DNA of 64,000 nucleotides from Bacteroidales bacterium (GTDB lineage Bacteria > Bacteroidota > Bacteroidia > Bacteroidales > UBA932): assembly GCA_017619675.1 (NCBI GenBank), contig JAFZRX010000003.1, positions 62,001 through 126,000 on the forward strand, given 5' to 3'. A program made the position numbers and the translations under genes. The notes below the pieces were generated by a model, which was given only the letters and a program-made list of their open reading frames with translations, ran no database searches and had not been told where the DNA came from. This document shows positions 16,990 through 25,610 of this stretch, piece by piece; the stretch's first letter is position 1, and every line of letters starts with the position of its first letter.

Positions 16990-19110
16990 ATGGCAAGGGA
17001 TCTCAAGTACACAAGGAACATCGGCATCATGGCCCACATTGATGCCGGCAAGACCACAACCTCAGAGCGTATCCTGTACTATACGGGCAAGACCCATAAG
17101 ATAGGAGAGGTTCACGAGGGAGCGGCCACCATGGACTGGATGGCGCAGGAGCAGGAGAGGGGTATCACCATTACCTCCGCCGCTACCACCGCCTTCTGGC
17201 ACTACGGCGGAAGCGTCTATCAGATCAACCTGATAGACACTCCCGGTCACGTAGACTTTACCGTGGAGGTTGAGCGCTCACTGAGGGTTCTTGACGGTGC
17301 TGTGGCCACTTTCTGCGCGGTTGGACGCGTACAGCCTCAGAGCGAGACCGTATGGCGCCAGGCAGACAAGTACAATGTGCCCAAGCTTGCGTACATAAAC
17401 AAGATGGACAGGGTTGGAGCGGACTTCCTGGCCTGTGTGGAGGACATCCACAACAAGCTTGGGGCTACGGCCGTTCCAGTCTGCCTGCCTATCGGTTCAG
17501 AGGACACGTTCGAAGGAATAGTGGACCTCATTTCCCGCAAGGCCATCTACTACAATTCTTCCGAAGAACTTGTAAACTTCAAATACGGAGAAATCCCTGA
17601 GGATATGCTCGGGGAGGTTGCCGTATGGCGCGACAAACTGGTGGACGCCGCCGCGGAGTGCGATGACGACCTCATGGAGAAGTACTTCGAGAATCCGGAG
17701 TCTCTCACGGAGGAGGAGATCATCGGCGCTTTGCGCAAAGGCACCATCAGCATGAAGATTGTTCCTGCGTGCTGCGGATCGTCCTTCAAGAACAAGGGCG
17801 TACAGTTCCTGCTTGACTGCATCGCAAATTATCTCCCTTCTCCTCTGGACAAGGGTTCGGTCAAGGGAATCAACCCGCGCAACGGACAGGAGGTTGAGCG
17901 CCAGCCCAGTGCGGACGAACCGTTCTGCGGCCTGGTGTTCAAGATCGCCACGGATCCGTTTGTAGGACGCCTGGCATTCATGAGGGCGTATTCGGGACAT
18001 CTGGACTCCGGTTCTTATGTCTTCAACGTACGCTCCGGACGCAAGGAAAGGCTGTCAAGGCTGTATCAGATGCACTCCAACCACCAGAATCCCATAGATT
18101 TCGTGGAGGCGGGAGACATCTGTGCGGCGGTCGGCTTCAAGGACCTGCGCACAGGTGACACCGTTTGCGCAGAGAGCCATCAGATCGCCCTGGAGTCTAT
18201 GGAATTCCCGGAACCGGTTATCGGAATCGCCGTGGAGCCAAAGACCCAGCAGGACCTGGACAAACTTGGAATCGCCCTTGGAAAACTTTCCGAGGAAGAC
18301 CCGACCTTCAGCGTGAAGGCTGACCAGGAAACCGGACAGACCATCATCAGCGGAATGGGAGAGCTTCACCTTGACATCATCATAGACCGCCTGCGCCGTG
18401 AATTCGACGTAGAGATCAACCAGGGAACCCCGCACGTCAACTACAAGGAGGCCATCACAGGCACCTGCCAGCAGCACGAGATCTTCCGCAAGCAGACGGG
18501 AGGCCGCGGCAAATTCGCTGACATCCTGGTGGAAGTGGGCCCCGCGGACCCGGGAGTGAACGGTTTGCAGTTCGAAAATGAAGTCAAAGGTGGCAATATT
18601 CCAAAAGAATTCATACCTTGCGTGCAGAAAGGATTTGAGATGGCAATGGCCAACGGGGTACTGGCAGGCTATGAGGTTCAATCCCTGAAAGTGACGCTGC
18701 TTGACGGATCTTTCCATCCGGTAGATTCAGACTCGCTTTCCTTTGAGCTTGCCGCCCGCATGGCATTCCGTCACGCCTGCGTAAAGGCCAGGCCTGTCCT
18801 GCTGGAGCCCATCATGAACCTTGAGGTGGAGACACCTGAAGAGTACATGGGCGACATCGTAGGGGACCTGAACCGCCGCAGGGGACAGATATCCAACATG
18901 GATTCCACCTCAACGGGTGCAAGGATCATCAAGGCCTTTGTGCCGCTCGCAGAGCAATTCGGATATGTCACCGTCCTCAGGACGCTGTCTTCCGGCCGCG
19001 CAACAAGTACAATGTCCTTTGACCATTATGCAGAAGTTCCTGCAGTACTCGCCAAGAGTATCGTAGAAAGGAATGGTTACAGGTACGTTGAGTATAATGA
19101 AGAAGATTAA
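16990..19110 (+). CDS. fusA: Elongation factor G
   Basis: 706 residues, full-length EF-G. G1 is 'AHIDAGKTT', switch I contains '[12 protein letters not shown]', G3 is 'DTPGHVDF' and G4 is 'NKMD'. Domains II-V follow, with '[18 protein letters not shown]' in domain III and '[19 protein letters not shown]' in domain V. It drives ribosomal translocation with GTP. It lies between rpsG and rpsJ; tuf is not in this operon, as in other Bacteroidetes. Confidence 0.99.
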   Translation: MARDLKYTRNIGIMAHIDAGKTTTSERILYYTGKTHKIGEVHEGAATMDWMAQEQERGITITSAATTAFWHYGGSVYQINLIDTPGHVDFTVEVERSLRVLDGAVATFCAVGRVQPQSETVWRQADKYNVPKLAYINKMDRVGADFLACVEDIHNKLGATAVPVCLPIGSEDTFEGIVDLISRKAIYYNSSEELVNFKYGEIPEDMLGEVAVWRDKLVDAAAECDDDLMEKYFENPESLTEEEIIGALRKGTISMKIVPACCGSSFKNKGVQFLLDCIANYLPSPLDKGSVKGINPRNGQEVERQPSADEPFCGLVFKIATDPFVGRLAFMRAYSGHLDSGSYVFNVRSGRKERLSRLYQMHSNHQNPIDFVEAGDICAAVGFKDLRTGDTVCAESHQIALESMEFPEPVIGIAVEPKTQQDLDKLGIALGKLSEEDPTFSVKADQETGQTIISGMGELHLDIIIDRLRREFDVEINQGTPHVNYKEAITGTCQQHEIFRKQTGGRGKFADILVEVGPADPGVNGLQFENEVKGGNIPKEFIPCVQKGFEMAMANGVLAGYEVQSLKVTLLDGSFHPVDSDSLSFELAARMAFRHACVKARPVLLEPIMNLEVETPEEYMGDIVGDLNRRRGQISNMDSTSTGARIIKAFVPLAEQFGYVTVLRTLSSGRATSTMSFDHYAEVPAVLAKSIVERNGYRYVEYNEED

Positions 19111-19128
19111 AAAGTAAAAAATAACAGA

Positions 19129-19434
19129 ATGAGCCAAAAGATCAGAATTAAACTCAAATCATTCGACCATATGCTGGTTGACAAGTCAGCCGCTAAGATC
19201 GTTGAGACAGTGAAAGCCACCAATGCGAAGGTTAACGGACCTATTCCGCTGCCTACCAACAAGAAGATCTTCACTGTGAACCGCTCTACCTTCGTTAACA
19301 AGAAGGCCCGCGAGCAGTTTGAACTGGATTCTTACCGCAGGCTTCTCGACATCGAAGAGTCCAACGCAAAGACCGTTGACGCTCTCATGAAGCTCGAGCT
19401 GCCTTCAGGTGTTGAAGTAGAGATCAAAGTCTGA
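19129..19434 (+). CDS. rpsJ: 30S ribosomal protein S10
   Basis: 101 residues: '[23 protein letters not shown]', the loop '[17 protein letters not shown]' and '[15 protein letters not shown]' are the S10 signature. It starts 18 bp after fusA. In other Bacteroidales rplC, rplD and the rest of the S10 operon follow directly; here a tRNA and terminator follow instead, so rpsJ is the last gene of the operon. Confidence 0.98.
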   Translation: MSQKIRIKLKSFDHMLVDKSAAKIVETVKATNAKVNGPIPLPTNKKIFTVNRSTFVNKKAREQFELDSYRRLLDIEESNAKTVDALMKLELPSGVEVEIKV

Positions 19435-19454
19435 TATCAGACTTTGATCAACCG

Positions 19455-19528
19455 GGTCCCATAGCTCAGTTGGTTAGAGCATCTGACTCATAATCAGGGG
19501 GTCGCAGGATCATGCCCTGCTGGGACCA
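19455..19528 (+). tRNA. tRNA-Met (CAU), elongator type, with atypical T-loop; CCA not encoded
   Basis: A 74-nt cloverleaf: acceptor GGTCCCA/TGGGACC, D-arm AGCTCAGTTGGTTAGAGC, anticodon stem TCTGA/TCAGG with loop CTCATAA (anticodon CAU), variable loop GGGTC, T-stem GCAGG/CCTGC. The T-loop reads ATCATGC rather than TTCRANY, so the conserved T54 and A58 are swapped to A54 and T58. It is only 20 bp after rpsJ and probably cotranscribed. A lysidine-type tRNA-Ile(CAU) cannot be excluded from sequence alone. Confidence 0.85.
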
Positions 19529-19577
19529 CAAAAAGGCCGACGCAACAGCGCCGGCCTTTTTGCGCCCAGCAGGGCAT
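19512..19577. repeat. 66-nt quasi-palindrome including the tRNA-Met 3' end
   Basis: The tRNA 3' half ATGCCCTGCTGGG (19512-19524) is repeated in perfect inverted form CCCAGCAGGGCAT (19565-19577). Between them lies the terminator hairpin. The two nested inverted repeats could form one long cruciform, or an RNA fold that competes with the tRNA. Confidence 0.9.
19530..19561 (+). terminator. Terminator after rpsJ/tRNA-Met
   Basis: AAAAAGGCCG-A-CGC / GCG-C-CGGCCTTTTT with an AACA loop: a 13-bp stem with one A-C mismatch, symmetric A and T tracts, possibly bidirectional. It ends the str-rpsJ-tRNA transcript. Confidence 0.85.
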
Positions 19578-19579
19578 AT

Positions 19580-19700
19580 ACACCCCCCTGCACCCCCCAG
19601 GGGGACGGGGGAAAGGATTCCCCCGCACGGCTTCGCTCTGCTTCGCCGTCCCCCTTCGGTCGGCGCTCCGCGCCTCCGAAAATAGTATTTTGGGGTGAGG
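19580..19700. repeat. GC-rich, highly structured intergenic sequence (possible dispersed palindromic element)
   Basis: Runs of C and G, plus inverted repeats: GGGGGACGG with CCGTCCCCC, a short ACGGC/GCCGT hairpin inside it, and the small palindrome AAAATAGTATTTT. No credible ORF is present. The composition differs sharply from neighbouring intergenic DNA, which is AT-rich. It looks like a REP-type element, but no second copy occurs in this window. Confidence 0.4.
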
Positions 19701-19749
19701 TATTATAATAGTAGCAAGGCTTTTCATAGGAATAGTGTATACTATTAAT

Positions 19750-19794
19750 TAACTTTGGTCGCTGAAGTGCGATGCACTTGCAATTAGAAATCAC
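19750..19794 (+). promoter_or_regulatory. Promoter -7 box plus shared 5' leader hairpin before GH51
   Basis: TAACTTTG (19750-19757) matches TAnnTTTG. It is followed by a hairpin AAGTGC-GAT-GCACTT (19765-19779), then CAATTAGAAATCAC, 10 bp before the ATG region. Nearly the same series occurs before GH10 (28286-28328). An inverted repeat AATAGT-GTAT-ACTATT lies just upstream (19731-19746). Confidence 0.7.
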
Positions 19795-19804
19795 GCTAAA
19801 CATT

Positions 19805-22423
19805 ATGAATAAGTTCTTCAAATTCTTCGCACCTTTGTGTCTCTGCCTGCTTCTGTGCAACTGCTCCGGCACGCCTGAATCTGTCATTGATATCGATCTG
19901 GCAGATGAAATAACAGAATACCCTCAAGATCTCTGGGGTATTTTCATTGAAGAGATCAGCCGTTCCGGAGACGGTGGCCTCTGGCCTGAGATGATATACA
20001 ATATGGGCTTCGAGGAGAAGGACGTCCCTGATGACTGTGTTGTCATAGGTGATGAAATCCACGGACCCGCTAAGCCCAACTATCAGTCTGGCCAGGTGAA
20101 GGGGTACATCTTCCATCATTTCGACCCTCAGAACAAGACAGAAGGCTGGAGCCTTGAACCGTTGGCTTCATCCACGGCTGCGATGAGCGTTGTCAGCACC
20201 AACCCTGTCAGCAAGGGCAACGCCAACAACCTCAGGCTTGACATCAAGGGCAGCGGCGCGAAACTCACCAACGAAGGATACGCCGGCCTCAATATGGTCA
20301 GCGGAGACAAATACAACTTCTCTTTCTATGCCCGCGCTACGGCCGCTTATAGTGGAAACGTGAAAACCTCCATCATCGGCAAGGACGGCAAGGAGATTTT
20401 CTCAAAGACCTTCGACCTCAAGAAGAACGGTGCATGGAACAAGTATGACGCTGTTGTAGAGAGCGGTGTCACTGACAACAAGGCCAAGCTCGTGATGGAA
20501 TTCGACGGCCAGGGCCAGCTGTTCGTAGACTACATCTCACTGCTTCCTCAGGAAACCTTCATGGGACACGGTCTCAGGAAGGATATTGCCCAGACTCTCG
20601 CAGACATCAAGCCTTCATTCATACGCTGGCCGGGCGGCTGCATCGTTGAAGGACTCTCAATGGAAGACCGCATCAAGTGGAAGGAGACCATCGGAGACCG
20701 TATCGAACGCGTCGGCAAGATGGACTTGTGGGGTTATCACAACAGTTGCAGCATCGGCTACCACGATTTCCTCCAGTTCTGCGAAGACATCGGAGCAGAG
20801 CCTATGTTCGTGGTCAACGCCGGTCTGTCCTGCGTAGTGCGCAACGGTGACTATTGGGAGCTGGACGAGATGGACCAGCTCATCCAGGACCATCTTGACG
20901 CCATCGAATATGCTATCGGGGACGCCAATACAAAATGGGGCGCCGTCAGGGCCAGGAACGGACACCCTGAACCGTTCCACCTCAAATACATTGAGATTGG
21001 AAACGAGAATTCAGGCGAGATGTATGCAAAGCACTACAGCTACATCTACAAGCGGCTCAAGGAGAAATACCCCCAGATCAAATACATAAGCACTCACGAC
21101 CGTCTCACGCCGGTTCCTGACACTTACGAAGCTGGGACTGTGGAAATGATAGATCCTCACTATTATGTCCGCCCTGAGAACTTTTTCAACACCACTGATA
21201 TTTTTGACGACGCTCCACGCGGTCTCTACGAAGTATATGTAGGCGAATATGCCGTCAACAGCGGTGTGGGCCCGGGCACTCTCGAAGGCGCTCTCGCTGA
21301 AGCTTCATTTATGCTCGGCATGGAAAAGAACTCCGATCTTGTGAAAATGGCCTCCTATGCTCCTATCCTGGAAAACACTGATTTCCAGATGTGGCCCACC
21401 AATCTCATCCGTTTCAAAAATAACATCGTGGTGCCCCGCACCTCATACCACGTGCAGTGCATGTTCAGCCACAACCGTCCTGATGTCATCCTGGGCACAA
21501 GACTCGCGCTGGAGCAGACCGCTCCGAAACTTGAAGGCAAGACCGGATTTGCGGCTACCGTGAACACCCAGGGTTCAAAGGTGGAGATGAAAGATTTCTC
21601 CATTAACGGCAAGGCAACGGCGGAAGGCTGGGATGAGCAGGGTTCCTGGGACAAGACGGCAGAAGGATACGCCACCGGAGAATTCAAGGACCTCAATTAC
21701 CTGGTCGAGCCAAATCTCTATATACCGGGAACAGACAAGAATGCACCTCCAAGGCTGTCATCAGGCGGATGGATCACTTCCGCTTCAGAGGCTTCCGGCA
21801 ATTTTGAAGTTGCGGCAAAGGTCAAGTTCCAGAACAGCCTCAGCAGTTTTGGAATACGCTTCGCCGTAAAGGATGACAGGAACTACCTCACTTTCAACGT
21901 AAGCGCTCCCAGGTTCAGAGGCCCGGCCGCTGTTTCTGCAACTGCGCCCAAATATACCGCATCCCTTGCCATGGTCGAAGGTAACACCAACATCTCGCTT
22001 GGTACCCTCAGCAGCGAGATAGACCTCTCTGAAGATGAATGGCACGATGTGAAGGTCGCTGTGAGCGGCGCGGAAATCACTTGCTTCATCGACGGCCAGG
22101 AGATAGGCAAGATAGAATACAAGCCCCTGCAGAAGAGATATGCTCTCGCAGGCTATGACCGTGAGAGCGGAGAAATGATCATAAAAGTTGTCAACGCCCT
22201 CAACGAGCCTTTCAAGACAGCCATCAACCTCTCCAACGTCGCTTCCGTCGAGCCCAAGGGTAAAGTCATCACCTTGTCCGCTGATTCACTGTACGATGAA
22301 AACGATTTCGACAATCCGGACAAGATCCATCCTGTTGAAAGCGTCTACGATAAGTTCTCAAAATCATTCGATATGGCTTTCGAGCCCAATTCATTCACGA
22401 TTCTCAGGGTAAGAGTCAAATGA
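19805..22423 (+). CDS. GH51 alpha-L-arabinofuranosidase with extra carbohydrate-binding-like domains (lipoprotein)
   Basis: 872 residues from the ATG at 19805 (MNKFFKFFAPLCLCLLLCNC), a lipoprotein signal. 'LWGIFIEEISRSGDGGLWPEMI' opens the GH51 fold. A CBM4_9-like jelly roll is inserted at ~110-250. The barrel resumes with 'FIRWPGGCIVEG'; the acid/base Glu lies in 'EIGNENSGE' (~401) and the nucleophile Glu in 'VGEYAVNS' (~481). A laminin-G/GH43-C2-like sandwich (~640-780) carries 'FGIRFAVKDDRNYLTFNVS'. It removes arabinofuranose from arabinoxylan or arabinan. It lies directly upstream of susC, so it is part of the PUL. Confidence 0.94.
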   Translation: MNKFFKFFAPLCLCLLLCNCSGTPESVIDIDLADEITEYPQDLWGIFIEEISRSGDGGLWPEMIYNMGFEEKDVPDDCVVIGDEIHGPAKPNYQSGQVKGYIFHHFDPQNKTEGWSLEPLASSTAAMSVVSTNPVSKGNANNLRLDIKGSGAKLTNEGYAGLNMVSGDKYNFSFYARATAAYSGNVKTSIIGKDGKEIFSKTFDLKKNGAWNKYDAVVESGVTDNKAKLVMEFDGQGQLFVDYISLLPQETFMGHGLRKDIAQTLADIKPSFIRWPGGCIVEGLSMEDRIKWKETIGDRIERVGKMDLWGYHNSCSIGYHDFLQFCEDIGAEPMFVVNAGLSCVVRNGDYWELDEMDQLIQDHLDAIEYAIGDANTKWGAVRARNGHPEPFHLKYIEIGNENSGEMYAKHYSYIYKRLKEKYPQIKYISTHDRLTPVPDTYEAGTVEMIDPHYYVRPENFFNTTDIFDDAPRGLYEVYVGEYAVNSGVGPGTLEGALAEASFMLGMEKNSDLVKMASYAPILENTDFQMWPTNLIRFKNNIVVPRTSYHVQCMFSHNRPDVILGTRLALEQTAPKLEGKTGFAATVNTQGSKVEMKDFSINGKATAEGWDEQGSWDKTAEGYATGEFKDLNYLVEPNLYIPGTDKNAPPRLSSGGWITSASEASGNFEVAAKVKFQNSLSSFGIRFAVKDDRNYLTFNVSAPRFRGPAAVSATAPKYTASLAMVEGNTNISLGTLSSEIDLSEDEWHDVKVAVSGAEITCFIDGQEIGKIEYKPLQKRYALAGYDRESGEMIIKVVNALNEPFKTAINLSNVASVEPKGKVITLSADSLYDENDFDNPDKIHPVESVYDKFSKSFDMAFEPNSFTILRVRVK

Positions 22424-22435
22424 AAAATTTTTAAT

Positions 22436-22443
22436 TAACTTTG
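22436..22443 (+). promoter_or_regulatory. -7 box TAACTTTG before susC
   Basis: Same octamer and same flank (ATTAACTTTGG) as before GH51, 12 bp after the GH51 stop and 41 bp before the susC ATG. It allows susC-susD to be transcribed independently of GH51. The hairpin leader seen at GH51 and GH10 is absent here. Confidence 0.6.
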
Positions 22444-22483
22444 GACTTCGAACCATTTAATTCATTTTATACCTATTATACCT

Positions 22484-25400
22484 ATGTCAAAACATTTTCT
22501 AAAGGTTGCTGCCGCCATCATGGTGGCAGCGGCATTCGCGCTGTGTTCTGTCAATGCTTTTGCACAGAACCGCGCTATCAGGGGAAAAGTTGTTGACCAG
22601 AACGGTCTCGCCGTTATCGGTGCTTCTGTTATCGCAGAAGGCACCACAATTGGAACGGTAACTGACCTGGACGGTAACTTCTCCCTTTCTGTTCCGGCAG
22701 GAGCAACTCTCAGTGTTTCCAGCATCGGTTATACAACAGTAACCGTTCCTGTAGGAAACCAGACTAACTTCAACATCACTCTTCAGGAGGACAACGAACT
22801 CCTTGAGGAGACTGTGGTCATCGGTTACGGCGTTCAGAAGAAATCCGACCTCACCGGCGCCGTCGCTTCAGTGCGCGAGGATGACCTCAAGAACCGTTCA
22901 ACATCAGATGCCGCACTCGCCCTCCAGGGAAAGGCTGCCGGCGTTCAGATTGTCGCAAACTCCGGAGCTCCTGGAAGCGGCAATACAATCCAAGTCCGTG
23001 GTGTATCCTCCAACAGTGGCAACATTGGACCGCTTTTGATTGTCGACGGCCTAAAGGTCAAGAGCATCCAGTATCTCGATCCTTCATTGATCGAGTCAAT
23101 GGAGGTTCTCAAGGATGCGGCTTCCGCGGCAATCTATGGTGCAGAAGCAGGTAATGGTGTGGTTCTCATTACCACAAAGCAGGGAGGAAAAGGACAGGCG
23201 TCAATTACTTATTCCGGCAAATTCATCAATCAGTCGCTTGCGCATAAGCCAGAAATGCTGAACGCCCAGCAGTTTATCGACTACAAAAGACTGCAAGGCT
23301 ATGCAATTGATGATATGCTTAACAACGCCCATTACAATGGAACTGAAACAGATTGGTTCAATGAATACTTCGGACCTTCATGGAATCTCCAGCACACACT
23401 CACCTTCCAGGGTGGTAACAATATGGGCCATTATTTCGCAGCGCTCAATTATATCAACGAGGATGGTATCATCAAGGGTGACAAGGATCTTTACCAGAGA
23501 CTTTCCGCACAGTTGAATGCCGATTACAATCTCACTGACTGGCTTGAGGTAGGAAACAACATATCTATAGAAAAATATGCAACCAAATCTGTTTCCCAGC
23601 AGGGTTATGGCTCTGCCTTCGAGTCCCTCATGACAATTGACCCTTGCACACCTGTATATTGGACCGATCCAAGTCAGTTCAACCAGGATTACAGAAATAA
23701 ATACAATGCGGTTATGGCCGGTACTTCCGAGTACCAATACAGTTTCCTTGGTGACGAGAATGGCTGGTTTGCCACTTCTGCAATCGACGAAACCAGAGGA
23801 GGCAGCCCGTTCGTACAGAGGGACGCCACCGACGGCACAAGCGAAGGCATCAATATCAATGGAGTACTGTTCGGGAATCTCAAGCCGATCAAGGGTCTGG
23901 TTATCACCAGCCGCTTCGGTTTCCGTATCACCCAGAGCAACACACACAGTTATCAGGCTCCTTATTTCTCAAATGGTAAAGCAGATACCAAGACCTACAC
24001 CCTCAGGGCTGTTGCCAACACAGGACTCTACTATCAGTGGGAGAATTTTGCCAACTATACCACGACCATTGCGAACAAGCACAATCTTAACGTGATGGCC
24101 GGTATGTCCTTCATCAAGAATAAATCGGATAATGTAAGCGGTACGGCTACCGGTTCAGATATCCTTAAGGGATACGAACCAAACTTCCGTTACCTGGACT
24201 ATGTGAAGGATGATGCGACAAAGAAATTCAGCAACTCTCCAAGTGAATCTGCAAGCCTTTCATATTTCGGTCGTCTGGGATATACCTATGATAACCGCTA
24301 CAGCATCCAGGCAAACTTCCGCGCAGATGCCTTTGACTCTTCGAAGCTCTCAGCAGAGAACCGCTGGGGTTACTTCCCTTCAGTTTCAGCTGGTTGGACA
24401 ATAAGCAATGAGCCTTGGTTCAAGGATAAAATCTCTGCCAGCACCCTTTCATTCTTGAAACTGCGTGGATCATGGGGTATCAATGGTAACGTCAACGTGC
24501 TTAGGGATTATCCATACTCTACATCCATCATTCTCAACGGCCAGTGGTATCAATATCATGTCGATGAGGTTGGAAACTCATATGGATCCGCCCCTGACGG
24601 ACTTGCAAACCCTAACCTCACCTGGGAAACTTCCAATCAGGTTGACGCAGGTTTGGATGCCCGTTTCTTCAACAACAAGCTTTCTTTCGCCTTCGACTGG
24701 TTCCGCAAAGAAACCAGGGATTTGCTTGTGTCTTATTCTCCTACTCCTGAATACGGTGTGTCAACTGTTACCAACAATGCCGGAAATGTGCTCAATACCG
24801 GTCTTGAGGCCGAAATCGGCTGGAAGGATGTAATAGGTGACTTCAGTTACAGCATCAATGCAAACTTCTCTTATTTGAAGAACAAGGTTACCTACCTTCT
24901 TCCATCTCTTCCTAGAATCCCTCAGAGTCCGGCCTCAGGCAGCAACTACCCTATCGAAACGGTATTTGAAGTGGGACAGCCGATCTGGTATATCCGCGGA
25001 TATATATATGACGGCGTAAATGCAGACGGAACCCCTAACCTCAGAGATGTCAACGGTGACGGTCAGGTCAGCGATGCTGATATGACAAATATCGGTAAGG
25101 GTCTTCCTGATTATACATACGGTATCACTCTCAGTCTTGATTGGAAAGGCTTGGACTTCACACTGTTCGGATCAGGACAGGGTGGCTGCGAGATACTTAA
25201 TACTCTCTACCGTCCGGGTTATCACAATTCTCTCAACTACTTCTATCTGAATTCAAGGAGTGAGAAGAACCCGAATGCCAAGTTCCCTGAACCGGCAAAA
25301 GTGTCAGGAGACATGAATTTCTGGGGCTCAACCGCTTCCATATTTGACGGATCCTTCTTCAAGATCAAGCAGATTCAGCTCGGTTACACTGTTCCTCAGA

Positions 25401-25591
25401 AGTTGACGAAGAAGGTTCTCATCAATCAGCTTCGTGCATTCGTTTCTCTTGATGATTTCTTTACTTTCACCAGCTATCCTGGTATGGATCCTGAAACTGC
25501 AACCTCAGGTTCGGCGTCCGGTCGCGGTGTGGATATCGGAGCATATCCAAGCATGCGTAAAGTAATGTTCGGTGTAAATGTTTCTTTCTAA
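22484..25591 (+). CDS. SusC/RagA-family TonB-dependent glycan importer
   Basis: 1035 residues. Signal peptide (AAAFALCSVNAFA), then a carboxypeptidase-D-like regulatory domain (~28-105, 'IRGKVVDQNGLAVIGASV'). The TonB box region is 'LEETVVIGYGVQKKSDLTGAV', written here in part; the plug has 'GVQIVANSGAPGSGN' and 'PLLIVDGLK'. The 22-strand barrel ends in '...MFGVNVSF' with terminal Phe, as expected for outer-membrane insertion. It works with the SusD protein downstream to import oligosaccharides. With GH51 and GH10 on either side the likely ligand is arabinoxylan-type. No HTCS or ECF regulator is adjacent. Confidence 0.97.
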   Translation: MSKHFLKVAAAIMVAAAFALCSVNAFAQNRAIRGKVVDQNGLAVIGASVIAEGTTIGTVTDLDGNFSLSVPAGATLSVSSIGYTTVTVPVGNQTNFNITLQEDNELLEETVVIGYGVQKKSDLTGAVASVREDDLKNRSTSDAALALQGKAAGVQIVANSGAPGSGNTIQVRGVSSNSGNIGPLLIVDGLKVKSIQYLDPSLIESMEVLKDAASAAIYGAEAGNGVVLITTKQGGKGQASITYSGKFINQSLAHKPEMLNAQQFIDYKRLQGYAIDDMLNNAHYNGTETDWFNEYFGPSWNLQHTLTFQGGNNMGHYFAALNYINEDGIIKGDKDLYQRLSAQLNADYNLTDWLEVGNNISIEKYATKSVSQQGYGSAFESLMTIDPCTPVYWTDPSQFNQDYRNKYNAVMAGTSEYQYSFLGDENGWFATSAIDETRGGSPFVQRDATDGTSEGININGVLFGNLKPIKGLVITSRFGFRITQSNTHSYQAPYFSNGKADTKTYTLRAVANTGLYYQWENFANYTTTIANKHNLNVMAGMSFIKNKSDNVSGTATGSDILKGYEPNFRYLDYVKDDATKKFSNSPSESASLSYFGRLGYTYDNRYSIQANFRADAFDSSKLSAENRWGYFPSVSAGWTISNEPWFKDKISASTLSFLKLRGSWGINGNVNVLRDYPYSTSIILNGQWYQYHVDEVGNSYGSAPDGLANPNLTWETSNQVDAGLDARFFNNKLSFAFDWFRKETRDLLVSYSPTPEYGVSTVTNNAGNVLNTGLEAEIGWKDVIGDFSYSINANFSYLKNKVTYLLPSLPRIPQSPASGSNYPIETVFEVGQPIWYIRGYIYDGVNADGTPNLRDVNGDGQVSDADMTNIGKGLPDYTYGITLSLDWKGLDFTLFGSGQGGCEILNTLYRPGYHNSLNYFYLNSRSEKNPNAKFPEPAKVSGDMNFWGSTASIFDGSFFKIKQIQLGYTVPQKLTKKVLINQLRAFVSLDDFFTFTSYPGMDPETATSGSASGRGVDIGAYPSMRKVMFGVNVSF

Positions 25592-25610
25592 TTTACAGGA
25601 GATGATAATT

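Noticed and set aside
19494-19727. Minus-strand ORF ending in 'VPAGHDPATP'
   Set aside because: This ending is what results from translating the antisense strand of a tRNA; the rest covers palindromic non-coding DNA.
19435-19805. Possible attachment site or integrated element at the tRNA-Met
   Set aside because: Attachment sites give direct repeats of the tRNA 3' end and an integrase gene; here the repeat is inverted and no integrase is present.
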